Part shown: positions 8,060 to 15,641 of the stretch, piece by piece
Layout: every line of letters starts with the position of its first letter
Position numbering within the stretch: the first letter of the stretch is position 1
Origin: DATAXP01 sp036272935
GTDB taxonomy: Bacteria > Planctomycetota > Planctomycetia > Pirellulales > PNKZ01
Assembly: GCA_036272935.1 (NCBI GenBank)
Contig: DATAXP010000022.1
Span: 1 to 48,177 of the forward strand
Reading direction: 5' to 3'
Length of the DNA: 48,177 nucleotides
Notes under the pieces: model-generated
The model's input: only the letters and a program-made list of their open reading frames with translations
Databases searched by the model: none
What the model was told of the DNA's origin: nothing
Translations under genes and position numbers: made by a program

Positions 8060-9099
8060 GCTGCCATCGCTTCCGAGCGCGCTTCGCTGGCCCGGGCATC
8101 GGCCCACAGTTCGACGAGCACCGACCAGTACGTCGGGAACACCGTGGTGTGATACGGCGAATCGGCAGGCAGCGTCGTCACCAACCGTCGATGGGCCGTC
8201 CCCAGGTTGTGATACGGCAACCCTGGGAACAGGTGATGCAGCGCGTGGTACCGCAAGCCCAGCGGAAAGAACAACTCGGTGACGAGGCCCGTGCCGGTGA
8301 TGTTCACGCTATCCTCGAGCTGCTCGAGGTGCGACATCTTGCGGCCGCGATTGCGATAGTGGTGGGCCACCAGGTTGCGATTGTAATTCAGCGCGAGCAC
8401 GGCGATCCCCAGCACATACAACTGGATCAGCCGGGTCCAAGGATAAATACCCGCCACGACCACCGCGAGCATCACCACGCAGCGCAGCCAGACCGCCAGC
8501 TCGACGGTGGCCCACAGCCGCCGCGGCGCATTCTCGGGGATGACCAGCCGATGGCGAAAGTTCATCACGAAGCTCGAAGCCCGTTCGAGCGTCCATTGCC
8601 GCACGCGCGGATGAACGAACGTGAACGGACTGAGCAGGAACCGTAGGAACACGTATCCCGGTAGGAAGATCGCCTGTGCCAGGAACAGCCAAATCTTATA
8701 CGTCGGCGAGGTGCCCAACGGCAGGTACTCGCCGTCGTGGATGGTGCCGTAGCGGTCGGTCTTATGGTGGTCGATGTGGTTGGTGTAGAAGAAACTCGGC
8801 ATCAGCATCGGGATGCCGCAGACGATGTTCCAGGCCGTGGCGAAGCCGCGCATCTCGCCTTGGCGCAGATGCGTGATCTCGTGAATGAAGCTGCCGGCAC
8901 GGAACAGCGCGAACGCCGAGACGGTTAGCGCCGCGATTTGCTCGATCGAAAAGGGCCGGGCTGCCAGATAGATGGCCCCGCTGCCGTAGCCGACGACGAG
9001 ACAGGCCGCCAGATCGAACCAATAGATCATCGACCGATGGTCGAACAGATCGCCGACGAGCTTGCGCATCGCGACGATCGGCGAAGCTTCAGCATTCAT
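8056..9099 (-). CDS. membrane fatty-acid desaturase family protein
   Basis: This is an integral-membrane di-iron oxygenase-type enzyme introducing double bonds into acyl chains, or a related hydroxylase. All three histidine boxes are present: HEITH at about residue 73, HIDHH at about 108 and HALHH near 285. Hydrophobic segments lie between them (e.g. WLRCVVMLAVVVAGIY). ATG at 9099 gives 347 residues; a GTG at 9123 would add eight. The region before the third box (NLVAHHYRNRG) carries further histidines, typical of the family. The stop codon interlocks with the stop of the convergent PL6 gene, leaving no room for separate terminators. Confidence 0.88.
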   Translation of the reverse strand: MNAEASPIVAMRKLVGDLFDHRSMIYWFDLAACLVVGYGSGAIYLAARPFSIEQIAALTVSAFALFRAGSFIHEITHLRQGEMRGFATAWNIVCGIPMLMPSFFYTNHIDHHKTDRYGTIHDGEYLPLGTSPTYKIWLFLAQAIFLPGYVFLRFLLSPFTFVHPRVRQWTLERASSFVMNFRHRLVIPENAPRRLWATVELAVWLRCVVMLAVVVAGIYPWTRLIQLYVLGIAVLALNYNRNLVAHHYRNRGRKMSHLEQLEDSVNITGTGLVTELFFPLGLRYHALHHLFPGLPYHNLGTAHRRLVTTLPADSPYHTTVFPTYWSVLVELWADARASEARSEAMAA

Positions 9100-9341
9100 G
9101 GACGTCGCAGAATTTGCCCACACTCAGGAATTGCATTTCCGGGCGTTGCCCCTGCCTCGATGACGCGCCCGTCATCCGGTTTTCTCGGCCGATTCCGTGG
9201 CGTCCTCGACTACCTCCCAATGAAATATCGAACAGGAATGTCGTGCGTGCCGCGCGATTTCTATCGTCTACATTGGCAACGATCGGCGCCGACTACAGAA
9301 CCGCCTGTTGCCGTAGTCTCGAACGCAATGCTTATGCCAAT

Positions 9342-10043
9342 TTAGGCGGGGAAAGACGATGCACTTGAACCGAACGTGCCGATGGTAATTGCACGCGCCG
9401 ACCAAGTCCAGTGCCGATCGCTGCTCGGCTGCACCGTATCGGCGGAATATCCCAACGGGCCGACCAGCTCGCGAATCTCGTCGAGCGACAGCGCGGCGCG
9501 GAGCGAATCGGCGAACAGCCGGCGCTGATGGTCGTTGCTGCCCACGGTGTAACGCTCGACGAGTTGGGCGAGGTGCGCTTCGCTTTCGGGGCGCATCAAA
9601 TCGCGCACGAACAGCAGACCCCCCGGAGCAACGACCCGCGCCGCCTCGGCCAGCACAGCGCGAGGCTCGGGAATGTGATGCACGATGCTATTCGAGATCA
9701 CGCCGGCAAACCGCCCCGACTCGTACGGAAGCTGTTTGCAATCGACCCGCTCGAGCGTGATCGATCCCTGGAGTCCCGCGGCGCCGACGTTCTTGCGCCC
9801 CAGTTCGAGCATCGACTCGGCCAGATCGACTGCCAAAACGTGTACAGCCGAACAGATCTGACAAAGAGCGATCGGAATCAAGGCCGTGCCGGTCCCGAGA
9901 TCGAGTAGTTCGCCCGCAAGCGGGCCCGCGGCACGAAGGTCCTCGACGAACCGGCGGTTGACTTCGCGATGGTCGATCGCGTCGTAATCGCTGGCGTCGT
10001 CCTCGGAATCCATCACTTCCGGTTCGAGGCAGCGCGGGATCAT
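9342..10043 (-). CDS. class I SAM-dependent methyltransferase
   Basis: The product has 233 residues from ATG 10043; a longer frame to 10091 looks non-coding. Motif I is ELLDLGTGTALIPIAL, and the acidic motif II is VLAVDLAESML. FAGVISNSIVHHIPEP and VVAPGGLLFVRDLMRP correspond to the later Rossmann strands. The N-terminus (IPRCLEPEVMD..YDAIDHREVNRRFVEDL) suggests a group of small-molecule methyltransferases of unknown substrate. SAM binding is well supported; the methyl acceptor is not known. Confidence 0.87.
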   Translation of the reverse strand: MIPRCLEPEVMDSEDDASDYDAIDHREVNRRFVEDLRAAGPLAGELLDLGTGTALIPIALCQICSAVHVLAVDLAESMLELGRKNVGAAGLQGSITLERVDCKQLPYESGRFAGVISNSIVHHIPEPRAVLAEAARVVAPGGLLFVRDLMRPESEAHLAQLVERYTVGSNDHQRRLFADSLRAALSLDEIRELVGPLGYSADTVQPSSDRHWTWSARAITIGTFGSSASSFPA

Positions 10044-10097
10044 TGAATGGCTCCACGGCGTCTGTCGTCGTTTTGACTGCGCATGATACACAGCGAT

Positions 10098-10232
10098 TGC
10101 CGCAAATCAATCCAGTCGGCAGCCGGGACGCAAGAGAGCGATCAAATCAGTTATTGCCGTAAGTCTATTTATCACAACGATTTGATTGCTTTTTTCGATA
10201 GGCGGCCTGACTGGAGCTGCCGCAAGAGCATC
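10098..10232. repeat. three spaced copies of a TGCCG(C/T)AA motif
   Basis: The copies are TGCCGCAAATCAATC (10098), TGCCGTAAGTCTATT (10155) and TGCCGCAAGAGCATC (10218), spaced 57 and 63 bases. They share TGCCG(C/T)AA and a nearby AT(C/T). Because the spacings are multiples of three, a short frame reads CRKSI three times, probably as a by-product. They could be binding sites for a regulator or degenerate copies of an interspersed repeat. Confidence 0.45.
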
Positions 10233-10374
10233 TTACTTGTCGGAAACTTTGTAACGGCCGGCAAGAGTTGCAATACTCGCACGTGCCGCTGACCAAAATC
10301 GCCCGGCAGATCGAATCACACAACTTATAACACGACAGGCATTTGCGTCATCAAGTGAGCGGGGCGCGAACGCA

Positions 10375-10488
10375 CACGGACCCGCTGGCCCGAAAAGGCA
10401 TGGCAGTTGCTTTGATATGGATTCAGCCGGAGACGGTCAAATTGACATGCCTTGGGTCCGTGCCCAGAAATGGAACCGGACCCGCTGG
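10375..10488 (+). promoter_or_regulatory. alternative hairpin arms upstream of the sigma gene
   Basis: CGGACCCGCTGG occurs at 10377-10388 and again exactly 100 bases later at 10477-10488. Between them GGGTCCGTG (10454-10462) can pair with the left copy (CACGGACCC, 9 bp) or with the right copy (CGGACCC, 7 bp, 16-base loop), but not both. The layout resembles a leader switch; this is inference. Confidence 0.3.
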
Positions 10489-10584
10489 CAGCCCTTACTC
10501 TCCTATACGGAACGGAACAGGCAAGCGGAGCCAAGGAAGTTTTCTCCGAAAGCCGCTGAACCGTCCCTCATGGGGTTCGTAGCA

Positions 10585-11253
10585 ATGAGTAGCAGCACCC
10601 TCACGATCGAGAACACTTACGGCAACCGGACGGCCTCGTTGGAGCGAACCGACGAGCAGTTGTTCGAGGCGTACCGGGGTTCGCAGGATCGACAGGCGTT
10701 TGCCGAGTTGGTGCACCGTTACGAGCGCGAGCTGTACACCTATTTGCGGAGGTACTTGAACGACGCGGCGTTGGCCGAAGACGCGTTCCAAACAACGTTC
10801 TTCCAGGTCCATTTGAAGCACAGCCAGTTCGAGGCGGGACGCAAGTTCCGTCCGTGGCTGTACACGATCGCCACTCACCAGGCGATCGACGCCCAGCGTC
10901 GCAACAAGCGCCACCGCATGGTCAGCCTCGATCGGCGCACTGGCGGCGATGCGGAGGAAGCGTCCGGGTCGCTGCTGCAATTGTTGGAGAGCCGCGAAGC
11001 AGGACCGACCGATCAATTGGAGAGTGCCGAGCGCCGCAAATGGACCGAGCGGGCGGTGGCGGAACTTTCCGAAACGTTGCGAGCCGTGGTGATGTTGGTT
11101 TACTACCAAGGCCTGAAGTATCATGAGGCTGCCGACACACTCGGCGTCCCGGTCGGGACGGTCAAAAGCCGGCTGCACACGGCCATCCTGAAGCTCAACG
11201 AGAGCTGGAACCGAACCCACGTGGGGCAAGAGCAGGCGATCGGCGATGTGTGA
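10585..11253 (+). CDS. ECF-type RNA polymerase sigma factor
   Basis: The 222-residue product starts at ATG 10585; the frame continues upstream without coding character. The sigma-2 region spans about residues 22-105 (DEQLFEAYRGSQDRQAFAEL, ALAEDAFQTTFFQVH, FRPWLYTIATHQAIDAQRR), which covers the -10 recognition helices. After an acidic linker, sigma-4 lies at about 150-210 (LSETLRAVVMLVYYQGL, EAADTLGVPVGTVKSRLH), the helix-turn-helix for -35 contacts. The gene overlaps the next one by eight bases, the usual layout of an ECF sigma with its membrane anti-sigma. It therefore probably answers an envelope signal. Confidence 0.93.
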   Translation: MSSSTLTIENTYGNRTASLERTDEQLFEAYRGSQDRQAFAELVHRYERELYTYLRRYLNDAALAEDAFQTTFFQVHLKHSQFEAGRKFRPWLYTIATHQAIDAQRRNKRHRMVSLDRRTGGDAEEASGSLLQLLESREAGPTDQLESAERRKWTERAVAELSETLRAVVMLVYYQGLKYHEAADTLGVPVGTVKSRLHTAILKLNESWNRTHVGQEQAIGDV

Positions 11254-12241
11254 GCAATTGTTGATCGGCTACCTGCTCGGGGCACTCGACGCCGACGAGC
11301 AGCGAGTCCTTGAACAGCGATTGCGTCGCGAGCCCGAGTTGTGTCGCGAGCTCGAGCGGCTGCGTGCCTGCCTGATGCCGCTCGATGAGCTGTCGATTCA
11401 CGACGAGCCGCCACTCCCGCCGCCGGGGCTGGCGGCTCGCGCGTTTACCTACGTCATGGCGCGCGTGGGTCCGCGCGAGGGGCAATTCGCGGCCGCAAGC
11501 CGCTGGCGGCCGCAAGACCTGGTCGTTGCCGCTGCGATGGTGATGACCCTGGCGATGCTCGTGTTTCCGGCCGTCAGCCATAGCCGTTACCAGGCCGAGT
11601 TGCGGGCGTGTCAGCACAACCTGATGAACCTGGGCCAGGCGCTGGTTCACTACAGCCAGGCGCACGGCGGCTACTTTCCCGAGGTGCCGTTGGACGGCAA
11701 CCTCGCCGCAGCGGGCGTTTACGCCCCGACATTGATGCAAGCCGGACTCATCGAGCCGCGCACGCTGCTATGCCCGGCCCAGGCATCGCAGTGGAAAGAT
11801 TTTCGCGTGCCCACGCTCGATGAGTTGCGCCAGGCGCAGGGCGTCGCTCTGCGGCAGATGCACCGCACGATGGGCGGCTCCTACGGTTACGGCCTCGGCT
11901 ACTACGACGGTGGCGTGTATTACCAGCAGCGGAATCGCGATCGCTCGACGTTTGCCCTGATGGCCGACGCTCCGTCGTCGGCCGTGCAGGGACGTGCCCC
12001 AATTGCGTTGGGCAATCACGGGGTTCGTGGCCAAAACGTGCTGTTCGAGGACGGCCGCGTGAAGTTGCTCGACACGTTCCACGTCGCAGAGGTCGGCGAT
12101 CACATCTTCCAGAACGACCTGGGCCACGTCGGCCCGGGCATCGGTCCCGACGACGCGGTGGTGGCCGCCAGCGACACGGCACCGACGATTCTGCCGCTGA
12201 AGGCGGTCAGCGAACCTGCTGCGTTGCCCGGGGTTCGGTAG
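11246..12241 (+). CDS. membrane anti-sigma-like protein with a DUF1559/pseudopilin-like outer domain
   Basis: The 331-residue product has three parts. Residues 1-85 resemble an anti-sigma cytoplasmic domain (LLIGYLLGALDADEQRVLEQRL, ELCRELERLRA) but lack the HxxxCxxC zinc motif. Residues 91-110 are a membrane helix. The outer part (about 115-331) begins like a planctomycete pseudopilin domain (ACQHNLMNLGQALVHYSQAHGG..FPEVP) and carries HGVRGQNVLFEDG, a one-residue-longer version of the H-X9-DG signature. Overlap with the ECF sigma gene supports a role as its regulator, with the outer domain as sensor. That role is inference. Confidence 0.75.
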   Translation: MCEQLLIGYLLGALDADEQRVLEQRLRREPELCRELERLRACLMPLDELSIHDEPPLPPPGLAARAFTYVMARVGPREGQFAAASRWRPQDLVVAAAMVMTLAMLVFPAVSHSRYQAELRACQHNLMNLGQALVHYSQAHGGYFPEVPLDGNLAAAGVYAPTLMQAGLIEPRTLLCPAQASQWKDFRVPTLDELRQAQGVALRQMHRTMGGSYGYGLGYYDGGVYYQQRNRDRSTFALMADAPSSAVQGRAPIALGNHGVRGQNVLFEDGRVKLLDTFHVAEVGDHIFQNDLGHVGPGIGPDDAVVAASDTAPTILPLKAVSEPAALPGVR

Positions 12242-12455
12242 GCGGCGATCGTCTGTTGCATTTTTGCAACCGCATCCTTGGGGCCGATGTTGCCGTCGGC
12301 AAACGTCGAGGTCGCCGCTTTCTCGGGCGGCCGCACTGCTAATCCGTTTCTCGACCTGCACTTAAGCGCCTCGATCTCTTTCCGCGCGGCGCGTGGCATC
12401 GGCTTTGCCTTGCTGGCGTCATCGACTTCATCGCAACCCGCGCGAGCCCAACACA

Positions 12456-13145
12456 GTGAATGCCCGCGAAACCATCGAGCTGGCCATCGCGATTGCCCGC
12501 GAGGCTGCACTTCCCTGCGGCGAGCCTTCGGCCTTCAGTCATGAGCCGATCGCAACGCCATCATCGATTCTCGATTATTGGCGCGGCTCGGTCATCCGCT
12601 TCGGCCATTGGCGGCGCGCGCTGCACACCCGAGCCGACAAGCGCGACGAACTTGCCGCGCTGGTCGAGGAGATTCTGTCAGCCGAGATTCTTGCCCGCGT
12701 GTGGGGAGCACGACTGGCGGCGACTGAATCAGCTAGCGCATCGGCGCGCTTCGTCGACGTCGCGGCCACGGTGCTCGCACACCACGTTGATTTGCGTCGC
12801 GCCGCCTTGGAGTTGCTGTGCGATCCGAAACTGATTCGCCCGCACGATGCAATGAGTCTCGACCGCTTGCGTCGTCGGGCCGAGCGCTGGTCGGACCTGC
12901 TCGTCGGCCAATGGGCGATCGTCGCCGATGTGAGTCATTGGGCGCCGCGCCCACAGCGCGCCCGGCAGATCGCCGCCGAGCACGCGCCCGGCGGACCGCT
13001 CGAAGAGCAACCACCCTGGAAGATCGTCGCGGCGGCGCTTCGCGCGTCGTACCGACCGGTGCCGCGAGTCTTGAGCCCCAACGCCAAGCTCAACGCGCGG
13101 ATAGCGGCAGCCGTCGCGCCGCCGTGGCTGGCGGTGATCTGCTAA
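12456..13145 (+). CDS. hypothetical protein (229 aa)
   Basis: GTG at 12456 is used as the start; the frame is open to 12393 without a better start. The product is soluble, helical and rich in Ala and Arg, with no signal peptide or membrane segment. Segments such as ILDYWRGSVIRFGHWRRAL, DRLRRRAERWSDLLVGQW and PPWKIVAAALRASYRPVPRVL look like a folded helical domain, not low-complexity sequence. I do not recognise it. It stands alone between the ECF operon and a palindromic repeat, and converges on the DUF1080 gene. Confidence 0.6.
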   Translation: MNARETIELAIAIAREAALPCGEPSAFSHEPIATPSSILDYWRGSVIRFGHWRRALHTRADKRDELAALVEEILSAEILARVWGARLAATESASASARFVDVAATVLAHHVDLRRAALELLCDPKLIRPHDAMSLDRLRRRAERWSDLLVGQWAIVADVSHWAPRPQRARQIAAEHAPGGPLEEQPPWKIVAAALRASYRPVPRVLSPNAKLNARIAAAVAPPWLAVIC

Positions 13146-13155
13146 TCACCAGCGC

Positions 13156-13229
13156 GGGTGCCACTGGCAGCGGGGTGCCATGTCCACGCGCGTCGTGGAC
13201 ATGCTCACGCAAGCGTGAGCATGGCACCC
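13156..13229. repeat. cloverleaf-like palindromic intergenic element
   Basis: An outer arm GGGTGCCATG (13173-13182) pairs with CATGGCACCC (13220-13229). Inside are two perfect hairpins: CATGTCCACG/CGTGGACATG (13179-13188 with 13194-13203) and GCTCACGC/GCGTGAGC (13203-13210 with 13213-13220). The GGGTGCCA word also occurs at 13156-13163. It sits between two convergent genes and could act as a bidirectional terminator or be a mobile interspersed palindrome. Confidence 0.65.
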
Positions 13230-13252
13230 GAACCAGTTCGAAACGCGTTCGA

Positions 13253-15007
13253 TCACCAACCGTTGCCCCGCGTGGTGGTCTGGATGCGGCACAGGTACAT
13301 GTCGGCCGTGATGTAAAGCACGGTGCCGTCGCCGCCCCAGGCGCAGTTGGCGGTCCGTTCGCCGGTGTCGATGCTCCCCAGCTGGGTGCCGTCGGGGGCG
13401 AACACGTGCACGCCTCCGGGGCCGGTGGCGAACACGTTGCCGGCGCGATCGACTTTCAACCCGTCGGGCAACCCCGGCCGGCCTGCCTTGGCCCAGGCGG
13501 TGGCATCGAAGAACACTCGGCCTTGCGACAGGGTGCCGTCGGCCTGCACGTCGAACGCCTTCCACAGGGCCGCCTCAGGATCGGACTGTGCCACGTACAG
13601 AATCATTTCGTCGGGCGAGAAGGCGATGCCGTTGGGCCGCGTCATCTCCTTGGTCAACAATGTGAGCGTGCCGTCGGTCGAGAGACGGTAGACGCCGAAG
13701 AAATCGAGCTCGCGCGCGGGATCTTTCTCGCGCTGCGGCAAGCCGTATGGCGGGTCGGTGAAATACAAGTCGCCGTTGCTCTTGAACGCCCCGTCGTTGG
13801 GGCTGTTCAGCCGCTTGCCGCGGTAGCGATCGGCCAGCGTGGTGAAGGAACCATCCGGCTCGCGGCGGGCAACGCGCCGGTCGCCGTGCTGACACAGCAC
13901 CAGGCGGCCTTGCGAGTCGATCAGCAGGCCGTTGCTCCCGGGTTCCTCGCCGGTGAACGGCGCGCCTCCGGTGTAGCCGCTGGGCTTGAAGAACAAGGTC
14001 GCCGCCATCTCGCCGGGCTTCCACTGCATCACGCTGTTGCGCGGAATGTCGGAGAAGAGCAGGTAACCGCCTTGCTTGACCCACACCGGTCCTTCCGACC
14101 ACTCGAAACCATCCGCCAGTTTTTCGAGCTTCGCGTTGGGCGGGATCAACGAATCGAACCGGGCATCGATCCGGTCGATCATGCCGAACCGCGGACCAAC
14201 CGGCTTGCGGGTGTCGTCGACTTTCTTCGCCTGCTTGGGTGGAGCCGGCTTGCGCGATTCGATTCGCTCGATGATCTCCATTTCATGCTTGTGTGCCTCG
14301 GGCGGAATCGCGGCCGGCGTCACCGGACTGCGATCGAGTTGTTCGCTCGACGGCACACTGCGGAGCTTGATGTTGCGGTACCACACCGGATCGCCATGGT
14401 CTTGCAAGCTCAGGAAGGCGCCGCGCGCCGTGGGATCGCCGCCGCGACGCTTCCACAGCGAAACTTGCTCGGCGTACTTGGGATCGTTGTAATCGATGTC
14501 GATCACTTTTTCTCCGTTGAGCCAGTGCTGGATGACGCTCCCCTGGCACACGACACGGCCCGAGTTCCAGTCGCCCACCGGGCGCGTGACGTCGTGCGAC
14601 GGCGGCATGCAAAAGTACAGCGATGCCGCGCTGGTGCGTGGATTGCGCCCATCGGCGTGCTTGGAGTTGTCGAGAATCTGGTACTCGTACTGCGTGGGCC
14701 GATAGTAGACGCCGCTATTGCTTCCCGGGCCGACCTTCCAGTCGAAGCGCAGCTCGAAATCGTCGGGGATCTTCTTGCCGGCGCACTTCAGGTCGCCGGC
14801 GCGATCGCGGCGGAAGATCGCCCCATCTTCGACGATCCAGTTCCCTTTCTGTTCCCAGCCATCGAAATCGCGGCCGTTGAACAGCAGCTCGAAGCCAGCC
14901 TGCTTTTCGTCGTCAGAGAGCATGTTCATGTCGGCGGCCCTCAACAAAGTCGGCAGGCACAGCAAGGCGGCGCCGATCCAGAGAACTCCCGCAAGCGTTC
15001 GACCCAT
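13253..15007 (-). CDS. secreted DUF1080 (3-keto-disaccharide hydrolase) + SMP-30/gluconolactonase-like fusion
   Basis: ATG at 15007 opens a signal peptide (MGRTLAGVLWIGAALLCLPTLLRAAD); the frame beyond it to 15145 is not coding-like. Residues about 35-240 are a DUF1080 jelly-roll: GFELLFNGRDFDGWEQKGNW, DFELRFDWKV, SNSGVYYRP, EYQILDN, DWNSGRVVCQG, HWLNGEKV, and RGAFLSLQDHGDPVWYRNIKLR. A linker with IERIESRKPAPPKQAKK follows. Residues about 295-584 are an SMP-30 beta-propeller: GFEWSEGPVW, LLFSDIPRNSVMQW, LNSPNDGAFKSNGDLYFTDPPYG, MTRPNGIAFSPDE and LPDGLKVDRAGNVFATGPGGV, holding the calcium-ligand Glu, Asn and Asp positions. The likely role is hydrolysis of sugar derivatives and lactones outside the cytoplasm. 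Confidence 0.9.
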   Translation of the reverse strand: MGRTLAGVLWIGAALLCLPTLLRAADMNMLSDDEKQAGFELLFNGRDFDGWEQKGNWIVEDGAIFRRDRAGDLKCAGKKIPDDFELRFDWKVGPGSNSGVYYRPTQYEYQILDNSKHADGRNPRTSAASLYFCMPPSHDVTRPVGDWNSGRVVCQGSVIQHWLNGEKVIDIDYNDPKYAEQVSLWKRRGGDPTARGAFLSLQDHGDPVWYRNIKLRSVPSSEQLDRSPVTPAAIPPEAHKHEMEIIERIESRKPAPPKQAKKVDDTRKPVGPRFGMIDRIDARFDSLIPPNAKLEKLADGFEWSEGPVWVKQGGYLLFSDIPRNSVMQWKPGEMAATLFFKPSGYTGGAPFTGEEPGSNGLLIDSQGRLVLCQHGDRRVARREPDGSFTTLADRYRGKRLNSPNDGAFKSNGDLYFTDPPYGLPQREKDPARELDFFGVYRLSTDGTLTLLTKEMTRPNGIAFSPDEMILYVAQSDPEAALWKAFDVQADGTLSQGRVFFDATAWAKAGRPGLPDGLKVDRAGNVFATGPGGVHVFAPDGTQLGSIDTGERTANCAWGGDGTVLYITADMYLCRIQTTTRGNGW

Positions 15008-15098
15008 GGCAGTGTGGCTCCCTCGAAATCTTCGTGGCGTGATGCGTCCTAGCATCGCACGCGGGGAGCACGCAGAAAAGCCCTCTGGCCGCACTGTA

Positions 15099-15121
15099 GG
15101 TCCCGCTTGCCGAGCGGGACC
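15099..15121. repeat. perfect hairpin, 9-bp arms
   Basis: GGTCCCGCT (15099-15107) and AGCGGGACC (15113-15121) are separated by TGCCG. There is no T-tract. It lies upstream of the DUF1080 gene and is of a kind widely scattered between planctomycete genes. Confidence 0.6.
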
Positions 15122-15274
15122 CTCAATGATGTGACGACCCGCCACGCCGAACGTTGGAGCTTTTCTTCCGCGGCGTGGTACATCTCGCCGCGGTGTTCAC
15201 GCGGCAGACTGCCGCTGACGCCGATGCGTGGTGATGGCCGCTCGAGGGTCTGGGAGACCTATCGGTCGCGCCGG

Positions 15275-15300
15275 CTAGCACGGTCGGGAGACCGTGCTAG
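15275..15300. repeat. perfect hairpin, 11-bp arms with GGGA loop
   Basis: CTAGCACGGTC (15275-15285) and GACCGTGCTAG (15290-15300) pair perfectly around a four-base loop. The GGTCGGGAGACC core is the same word found in the tandem repeat at 15571, so the two are probably related elements. Confidence 0.6.
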
Positions 15301-15570
15301 AACATGGTCGGCGGCTTCGAGCCCAGGGTGACTTTGTACCCGTTTATTCATTCTGGGCACAAACAGAATGTCGCGCCCGAATTGCCCGACTTTGTACCCG
15401 TTACCCCCGGGTCCATAGTGGGGTACAAATTCGCCGGCCGTTTCGGCGCTTGACCAGGCATCGCTCGCGCGAGTTTGTACCCATGGTGCCCAGCGGCAGC
15501 GACTCGAAAGCACGTTCGACGACTACGACTGCCAGGATCGCGCCGAAAAGCGCGACGCAGAGTGGCTCGG

Positions 15571-15641
15571 TCGGGAGACCGGCCACAATAGAGATCGGGA
15601 GACCGGCCACAACCGAGGTCGGGAGACCGGCCACAACCGAG
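15571..15641. repeat. 24-base tandem repeat, about three copies
   Basis: Copies start at 15571, 15595 and 15619 and share TCGGGAGACCGGCCACAA, with the rest of the unit variable in the first copy. The array ends exactly where the minus-strand diadenylate cyclase stop codon (15642-15644) begins. There are no unique spacers, so it is not a CRISPR array. Confidence 0.75.

Larger units (their letters stand above)
10044..10584. other. 541-base intergenic region with repeats
   Basis: This gap lies between the start of the minus-strand methyltransferase and the start of the plus-strand ECF sigma gene. No convincing gene is present. It holds three copies of a TGCCG-type motif (10098-10232), an imperfect inverted repeat GCGATCAAATC/GATTTGATTGC (10138-10148 and 10179-10189) followed by a T-rich run, and a set of alternative hairpin arms (10375-10488). 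It is the likely site of divergent regulation. Confidence 0.6.
15008..15641. other. 634-base repeat-rich intergenic region
   Basis: No convincing gene is present. The stretch carries two perfect hairpins (15099-15121, 15275-15300), four dispersed TTTGTACCC/GGGTACAAA words between about 15330 and 15483, and a 24-base tandem repeat that runs up to the stop codon of the diadenylate cyclase gene. A minus-strand reading around 15259-15513 (GEFVPHYGPG.., FVPRMNKR) may be a decayed gene, but no family is recognisable. Confidence 0.55.

Noticed and set aside
10083..10292. 69-codon gene with three CRKSI repeats
   Set aside because: The coding look comes from three DNA repeats at multiples of three. 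No ribosome binding site and no folded-protein pattern.
12242..12455. Minus-strand gene in the gap after the anti-sigma-like gene
   Set aside because: An open frame (12100-12510) looks partly protein-like but overlaps the 3' end of the real gene and has no plausible start signal.
12818..15052. 744-codon plus-strand open frame
   Set aside because: It is antisense to the DUF1080/SMP-30 gene, whose domains are clear. The plus-strand product is His/Arg/Val-rich without recognisable motifs.
15571..15641. Possible CRISPR array
   Set aside because: The repeats are contiguous 24-base units with no unique spacers, and no cas genes are present.
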